The notes beneath the pieces were generated by a model that saw nothing but the letters and a program-made list of their open reading frames with translations, was not told where the DNA came from and searched no databases. From Atherinomorus stipes (lineage: Eukaryota > Chordata > Actinopteri > Atheriniformes > Atherinidae): DNA of 64,000 nt. Of this stretch, positions 58,004 through 64,000 are shown in pieces. Numbering within the stretch: the first letter of the stretch is position 1; every line of letters begins with the position of its first letter. The translations under genes and the position numbers were made by a program. Location: assembly GCA_023101725.1 (NCBI GenBank), contig JALJCO010013363.1, positions 1-64,000 of the forward strand, written 5' to 3'.

Positions 58004-59104
58004 AATGGCTCTCATTTATCAAACGATCGTACGACAAAAATCTGTGCGTACGACCATTTCCACGCAAGACTCGGCATTTACCAATTTTGATGTGAGCGTA
58101 GGATACGATCAAATCTCAGGACAGCTCTGAGTTTGTGTACGCAAGTTTGAGTCAGTGAGGGTTTGCAGCGCAGCAGAACATGAAAATATTTATTAACCAA
58201 ACCGTAAACTGTCATTTAAACATAAGTATTCACATATCAGCACAAAGAATGAACCAATTTGCAAAGAAAAAGGAAAAAGGGAATGTAGAATGTATTCCCA
58301 AAATTACAAAAATAGCTGTGACTGAATTTATTTCCTCCATTTATCTCAACAAATTATTAAAATCATTAACATATAGTTCTAGGAGACAAGTGCTTTTCAC
58401 TCTTTGTGCATCTCATCATCCTGCTGGTAAAACTGCCACATAGGAGCGGAGGTAGGCATCAGTACGCACACGTGCAGGTGCCCAGGTGGAGCGCTGCTTC
58501 AGGCTGGTGGGCAGGTCGGTGTCAGAGCAGCAGGATGAAACGCTGCTTTAGACTTGGAGAAAATCTACACTACACTCCTGTCCTGTGCAGTGCTGCACAT
58601 CGCTTGGACCGCTGACGGAGAGTTTTGATGCACAGTCAGAGGAGAAGATGCGCCGGGAGCCGCTCTGCAGCCCCCACTGAGCTATACGGAGGAGACCGGA
58701 GCCGATCTGTCATTTCTAATAAGTAATCTATACTTTAAAGTTGTACAAGTGCTCAGTCAGTAGACTGTCCCTTAGCTTTGCTCATGCAAGTCATCTTTCC
58801 TCCTGTCCCTATCTACGTCAGGCTCGGATCTGAAGTTTCTTTTTTGGCAGAATCTCTTCTCTCCATGGTTCAACCTCACTGGGTGAAGCCTCATAGTCAT
58901 GCATGTTTAAGGGGGTATCCGTGGGCGTGACATTTAAATGACGATGGATTTCAGCCGTGGTATTAATCAGGACTCTTTTGTTCGTACGACGAGATTGGTC
59001 TGATACGAACGTTTTAATAAATCACATGTGGGTCCAATCGTACGACCATTTTTACGATCAGATGTGCGATCATTTCTACGCTTGCTTGATAAATGAGGGC
59101 CATT
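58004..59104. mobile_element. 1.1-kb TIR element (CAATGGCYCTCATTTATCAA)
   Basis: The terminal repeats of 20 bp differ at one base (GGCTCTC/GGCCCTC). Subterminal 'cgtacgac' and 'cgatcg' motifs occur on both sides. This is a widespread fish repeat pattern. The interior frames, including 58180-58443, show no transposase domain. Confidence 0.8.
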
Positions 59105-59396
59105 GTGTTCTTTCTCACAGCAGAGAAAATACTTCAGTTATGTTGAAGTTATTATTGTTCTCTCCTAAAGAAATACTTAACCTGAAAATAAATGTAGCCG
59201 ATAACTTGCCATATATACATGATCTGTGTGATACGTTACATTATGCTCTTATGAATATGAACAAGATTTTTTTAAAAATCAGTCAGAAAGGGGCATGCTG
59301 CTGGGGAGATGCGACCGCGCAAAATGTGCAAGCTAAAAAAAAAAACCCTTGAGTTGCACAGTTCCTGCAAGAATCTGATCTAACTTTCACCACTGG
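59105..59396. other. No recognisable gene
   Basis: This is spacer between the TIR element and zinc-finger unit C. Confidence 0.3.
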
Positions 59397-61302
59397 AGGG
59401 GTTGGAACCGTGGCAAGTTCTCCCTGTGTATGCGTGGGTTCTCTCCGGGTACTCCGGCTTCCTCCCACAATCTAAAGACATGTACGTTTGGGAAACAGAT
59501 CTCCCTTGCAAAAGAGACTGTGTGTCTCAATGGGACTTACCTGTAGAAATACACAAAACGGCCAATGACACGGTCTGACACTGACTAGTCAGGACTTTAT
59601 CTCAAGAAATCCCAACAAGGTGTCCTGCAGACCACTTTCTGTTTACCAGAGGAAAGTTGACTAAACTACACCAATTAAAACCTGTTCAGTCACTTGTTAG
59701 TAGATCTGGGAAGACGGGAAGGGGTCACTCTGGGTGTGGACCCTGACCTCATGACCTGCCCCCAGTACCCGTACTTCTCCATTGATCCCAGTGGAGCCCA
59801 TTAAACAGGACCCCCCACAAATAAACTGGAAACTGTTGCCTTTTCTAGACCCCTATTTCAAGGTCTATAGTTTTATTGATTTTTTTGGTCACAAATAAAG
59901 TTCATACAATGACTGAAAACATCAGCAAGGACACTCTGGACAAAGGACTTTCAGATTATGTGTTAATCAGAACAATACAGAGCACACAGCTGCACAGCAA
60001 GCAAGTCACATCCTATTCTTGACTGAATTTTTCTTTTCCTGACCAATTCTTTTAACAATACTCTGCTCAGTCCTTCTCACTTTCTCTTCTCACCTCCGTG
60101 TTCTTGATTCAAACCTGGTGACTCTTCATGAAGGTGTTACATAATATTTCTAAGAAAATAAAGTCTAATGTCAAACTAAATGCTGCATATTTTCTATCAA
60201 GCAATTATAAAAATATTAACAGAAAAATGGTTACATTAGAAACAGAAAACAGTTACATTTCATGCAGGAGTAGATAAAAAAAAGGAAAATATAAAATGAT
60301 TATATTTGATTTAAACAGCCAGGATGAGCAGACAGGGATTCAACCTTAGGTCAAATTTATCTTAAAGACTGAGCTGGATTTTACTCTCACATGAAAATCT
60401 ACAATTACCCCAGAATGTGTAGACTTTTTTGGGACAATGTGTTTTGATGAGGACCAGAGGGAAAAACACATGACACCAGTACAATCCTGATCCTTTAAGG
60501 ATTGATTTAAAGGTTCTTTTAGTCATTTAAAAATGTTGTGATGTTCACTGGCCTTCTTATTTATGTGACCTGCTTTACATCATAAGCCCTCATGGACTCT
60601 TAACATCCTCTATGAGGGGCTATGAAGGACAAAATACATGTTGAACTCTTACACACCCCTCTGACATGTTTATATGATTATAATCACTTGAAATACACAT
60701 AAATCAAGTCCACATACGCATGATCAACATCTCAAATTTAAAAAGGTATTAAATTCAAACATACATGCGACAAAAACATCCATTGATCCAAGACACCTTA
60801 TACCCAGACAAGACAGACGTGACCAGGTACGGGTATTTCATAAGTTTCCATGCCCAGTCATAAGATTGAGACATGTCACATCAGGATTTCCTGGTCAGTT
60901 GTATTAAAAGACACGTCATACCAGAAAGTCCTGAAAGCTCTGAGGAAGACTTAAGTGACAGCTGAAAGTGTCAGAAAGGTAAGATCTGATTCAAGATGTC
61001 TGACAAAAAGAACATTCTTACTCTTATGAATGAAAATAGCAAGATGATCAATACATCCTATACCCATTTTAATGAGTGATAACAGTAATGTATGCAAAAC
61101 CCATGTGTGCATGAGCTCATAGTAGTAAACATGTATATGATGTGTGAACTGACACTGGCTTTATTGCATGAGAAAGGGCTAAATTTGTCTGACTTTTCCA
61201 GGTGATTCTTTCCTGAGAGACCTTCATGGAAAATCACCCCTGAAGTTCTAACACACGCCTATCTACACTAGACACATTATTTAGAGAATTCCAGCAAAAT
61301 CT

Positions 61303-62907
61303 TCAGCTTTGTTGTCTCCATTCTGTGTGGACAAGCATGTGTCTCTTTAAACTTTTAGGCCATCTAAATAATTCACCACAAACCTCACAGGGAAATGGTT
61401 TCTCTCCTGTGTGGATTCTCATGTGTCGGTTTAAGCTTCCCTTTTGACTACATCTTTGTCCACATTCATCACAGCTGAATGGTTTCTCTCCTGTGTGGAT
61501 TCTCATGTGTGTGTTTAAATGTCCCTTTCGACTAAATCTTTGTCCACATTCATCACAGCTGTATGGCTTCTCTCCTGTGTGGATTCTCATGTGTGTGTTT
61601 AAGTGTGCCTTTCGACTAAATCTTTGTCCACATTCATCACAGCTGTATGGCTTCTCTCCTGTGTGGATTCTCATGTGTTTGTCTAAGCTTCCCTTTTCAC
61701 TAAATCTTTGTCCACATTCATCACAGCTGTATGGCTTCTCTCCTGTGTGGATTCTCATGTGTTTGTCTAAGCTTCCCTTTACACTAAATCTTTGTCCACA
61801 TTCATCACAGCTGTATGGCTTCTCTCCTGTGTGGATTCTCATGTGTGTGTTTAAGTTTCCCTTTTGACTAAATCTTTGTCCACATTCATCACAGCTGAAT
61901 GGCTTCTCTCCTGTGTGGGCTCTCAAGTGTTTGTTTAAGTTTCCCTTGACACGAAATCTTTGTCCACATTCATCACAGCTGAATGGTTTCTCTCCTGTGT
62001 GGAGTCTCATGTGTGTGTTTAAATGTCCTTTTCGACTAAATCTTTGTCCACATTCATCACAGCTGTATGGCTTCTCTCCTGTGTGGATTCTCATGTGTTT
62101 GTCTAAGCTTCCCTTTACACTAAATCTTTGTCCACATTCATCACAGCTGTATGGCTTCTCTCCTGTGTGGATTCTCATGTGTGTGTTTAAATTTCCCTTT
62201 TGACTAAATCTTTGTCCACATTCACCACAGCTGAATGGCTTCTCTCCTGTGTGGATTCTCATGTGTTTGTTTAAGTTTCCCTTGACACGAAATCTTTGTC
62301 CACATTCATCACAGCTGAATGGTTTCTCTCCTGTGTGGATTCTCATGTGTGTGTTTAAATGTCCCTTTCGACTAAATCTTTGTCCACATTCATCACAGCT
62401 GTATGGCTTCTCTCCTGTGTGGATTCTCATGTGTTTGTCTAAGCTTCCCTTTTCACTAAATCTTTGTCCACATTCATCACAGCTGAATGGTTTCTCTCCT
62501 GTGTGGATTCTCATGTGTGTGTTTAAATGTCCCTTTCGACTAAATCTTTGTCCACATTCATCACAGCTGTATGGCTTCTCTCCTGTGTGGATTCTCGTGT
62601 GTTTGTCTAAGCTTCCCTTTACACTAAATCTTTGTCCACATTCATCACAGCTGAATAGTTTCTTTCCTGTGTGGATTCTCATGTGTTTCCTAAGATCTAC
62701 TTTATGATTACAAATTTCACCACAAATGTCACATCTAACTGTTATTTTCTTCGTGTGAACCATTTCCTTTAAATTTACTTTATTGTTTACATCTGACCCA
62801 TGTAGCCCGATGTCATTCCAGCTTCCATCACATCTTGATTTGGCAGCAGTTTCTCTGGTTCCTCTTTTATGTGGCAAGGCTCTGGGTCCCGTTTGTCCAG
62901 ACTTCAT
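61303..62907 (-). CDS. C2H2 zinc-finger protein C, 17 fingers
   Basis: A 534-aa nuclear DNA-binding protein is predicted; its target is unknown. It starts MKSGQTGPR at 62907, the position shared with copies A and B. An in-frame loss of about 45 codons removed the degenerate finger region found in A and B. Seventeen complete fingers follow: finger 1 CDICGEICN, fingers 2-16 of the CDECGQRF type (finger 7 CGECGQRF), last finger [12 protein letters not shown]. Fingers 4-7 and 8-11 repeat as a four-finger block. Base-contact residues (-1,2,3,6) of the block are (E or V)GSK, RGHT, VGNK, QGNT. All linkers are TGEKP or TGKK. No KRAB, SCAN or BTB domain is seen. Near-identical repeats imply recent unequal exchange or gene conversion. 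Confidence 0.88.
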   Translation of the reverse strand: MKSGQTGPRALPHKRGTRETAAKSRCDGSWNDIGLHGSDVNNKVNLKEMVHTKKITVRCDICGEICNHKVDLRKHMRIHTGKKLFSCDECGQRFSVKGSLDKHTRIHTGEKPYSCDECGQRFSRKGHLNTHMRIHTGEKPFSCDECGQRFSEKGSLDKHMRIHTGEKPYSCDECGQRFSRKGHLNTHMRIHTGEKPFSCDECGQRFRVKGNLNKHMRIHTGEKPFSCGECGQRFSQKGNLNTHMRIHTGEKPYSCDECGQRFSVKGSLDKHMRIHTGEKPYSCDECGQRFSRKGHLNTHMRLHTGEKPFSCDECGQRFRVKGNLNKHLRAHTGEKPFSCDECGQRFSQKGNLNTHMRIHTGEKPYSCDECGQRFSVKGSLDKHMRIHTGEKPYSCDECGQRFSEKGSLDKHMRIHTGEKPYSCDECGQRFSRKAHLNTHMRIHTGEKPYSCDECGQRFSRKGHLNTHMRIHTGEKPFSCDECGQRCSQKGSLNRHMRIHTGEKPFPCEVCGELFRWPKSLKRHMLVHTEWRQQS

Positions 62908-62975
62908 TTACAGGGAAACCACTTTGTAATGTCCAACAACTGCTGCAGTTCTGCAGGAACACTGAAACGGGAAAG
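62780..62975 (-). other. Fossil upstream frame of gene C
   Basis: The same old frame reads ELQQLLDITKW then PCK and a TGA, followed by [17 protein letters not shown]. The stop lies before the DPEP motif, so this frame can no longer be joined. Compare 44905-45079, where it is open. Confidence 0.65.
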
Positions 62976-63492
62976 AAAGATCAAGCTGGATTTCATGACC
63001 ACACAGCAGAAAAAATTCCACCTCTCTCCCTCAGAACATCTTGAAAGTCACACTTTTAATATGCCTGCACGTATAATACCTCAATCATAAATGTTAAGAG
63101 TATAAAATATCAAATAATTATTTTGCAGAAAAGACCTTCTAAACATGAAAAGCTTATTTGCATCTCAACTTTATCTGTTGATCAGCAACCACAACACACA
63201 TTCATGTCACCTTTTATTGGTTCTGTGGTTTGTGATGGACATTTCTCTCACCCTACAATCACCTCCAGCTTCATTCCTTCTCTCAGGTTTAGTGATTTTA
63301 AACCCGATTTTGAATGAGTCACTCACCAAAGAGAATTGTTTTTTTGAGTCATTGGAGTCACTGAGTCTGTTACCCAGAGAGTTCAAAGAAATCTATGTGT
63401 TCATACAAACTTACCTTGCTCCCATTTCTGACTCATTCATACCACCAAAATGAGTGAAACTGATTGAAACAACAATCACATCTTTGGTTAAA

Positions 63493-64000
63493 ACTAGGGG
63501 TGTCCCCGACTAAGAATTTTCATAGTCGAACCTGATTTGTCAGATCATGCCAGTCGTCGACAACAGTCGAATCATGTTTGGTTTTTTTCTCTTATTGATT
63601 CATAATCTCATTTGCATCTTTACCTGCTTCAGAGAAAGAGCTAAAACACCTCATTAAATCAATTTAGTTTTTCACTAGGCATAAGATAACAGGACGTCTC
63701 TGTTAACTTTCATTTTTCTACATCACTGTTTAGGCTATAAAACATGTCTGCTCATTTAAATCCATTAAAATATTTAACAAAATGAAAATTTGAAGGTATA
63801 TTTGTGTGAAACATTTCATTCATTAGATTTTTATTTTTCAGTTAACACTGCAGGCATTAACCTTACATTTTTTATTCGTTTCTTTTTTTTGCTTAATTTA
63901 AAGTCGGAGAGAGAATTAAAACGGCGTAACAGCCAGTTCACGCGGTGCATAGTCCAAATGTCAAACAGATTAAGAGGAATTCCAATATGATAACCTTCAC
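63493..64000. mobile_element. DNA-transposon end, continues past window
   Basis: 'taggggtgtccccgactaag' followed by 'catagtcgaacc' and 'gtcgtcgacaacagtcgaat' has the form of the left end of a fish hAT-like element. The right end is outside the window. Confidence 0.35.

Larger units (their letters stand above)
59397..63470 (-). repeat. Zinc-finger duplication unit C
   Basis: Same orientation as unit A. It begins inside the V-SINE central domain ('ggggttggaaccgtggcaag') without the tRNA head seen in unit A, so the duplication edge falls in the SINE. It lacks the 14238-14463 insertion. Confidence 0.9.

Noticed and set aside
58180..58443. 87-aa frame inside the TIR element at 58004-59104.
   Set aside because: No transposase motif; low-complexity and inside a non-autonomous element.
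61493..62707. Long antisense open frames with repeated SPVWILMC...[10 protein letters not shown].
   Set aside because: They are the complementary strand of the finger repeats; they appear behind every finger array and carry no independent support.

Overview
The window looks like a repeat-rich piece of a teleost fish chromosome, probably from a percomorph. The evidence is a set of fish-type C2H2 zinc-finger genes built from 84-bp finger exons, a V-SINE, other tRNA-headed SINEs, L1-type and other LINE fragments, a Ty3/gypsy pol remnant, a hAT (BED) transposase fragment, and many terminal-inverted-repeat (TIR) elements, two of them with clean 8-bp target-site duplications. The species cannot be named from this sequence. 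Nothing bacterial or phage-like is present.

Only the zinc-finger genes are convincing protein genes. Three paralogues sit in three copies of one duplicated segment. Copy A is 13.29-17.70 kb (gene on -, broken by three 1-bp indels). Copy B is 44.47-47.31 kb (gene on +, intact, 9 fingers, one of them dead). Copy C is 59.40-63.47 kb (gene on -, intact, 17 fingers in a 4-finger higher-order repeat). In all three, the protein start is read out of frame with an older reading frame ([14 protein letters not shown]) in the same exon.

Layout. 0.5-3 kb holds dispersed repeats that recur at 20.7-23.1 kb and 57.2-57.8 kb. 3.1-6.1 kb is a duplication whose second copy lies at 26.6-28.1 plus 34.6-35.3 kb; copy 1 carries an 823-bp TIR element whose empty site is preserved in copy 2. 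6-12 kb has LINE fragments, TIR elements, a THAP-like remnant and a solo LTR. 13-18 kb is zinc-finger unit A. 18-26 kb is a stack of SINE, hAT and TIR elements. 28.7-31.2 kb has G-runs, a GC-rich tandem duplication and a TIR element. 31.3-34.2 kb is an extreme A-rich, C-poor block. 35.3-36.3 kb has two possible spliced exons. 38.9-39.9 kb is a broken LINE endonuclease. 40.2-43.1 kb has two TIR elements, one carrying a CRE-like site and a splice donor. 44-48 kb is zinc-finger unit B with a tandem-expanded TIR element beside it. 48-53.2 kb has LINE and gypsy remnants. 53.2-57.2 kb shows almost nothing recognisable. 57-59 kb has two TIR elements, and 59.4-63.5 kb is zinc-finger unit C.

No operon or pathway links these genes. 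The common theme is gene-family expansion inside a transposon-dense region. Family names rest on motifs remembered and seen by eye; no database search was run.
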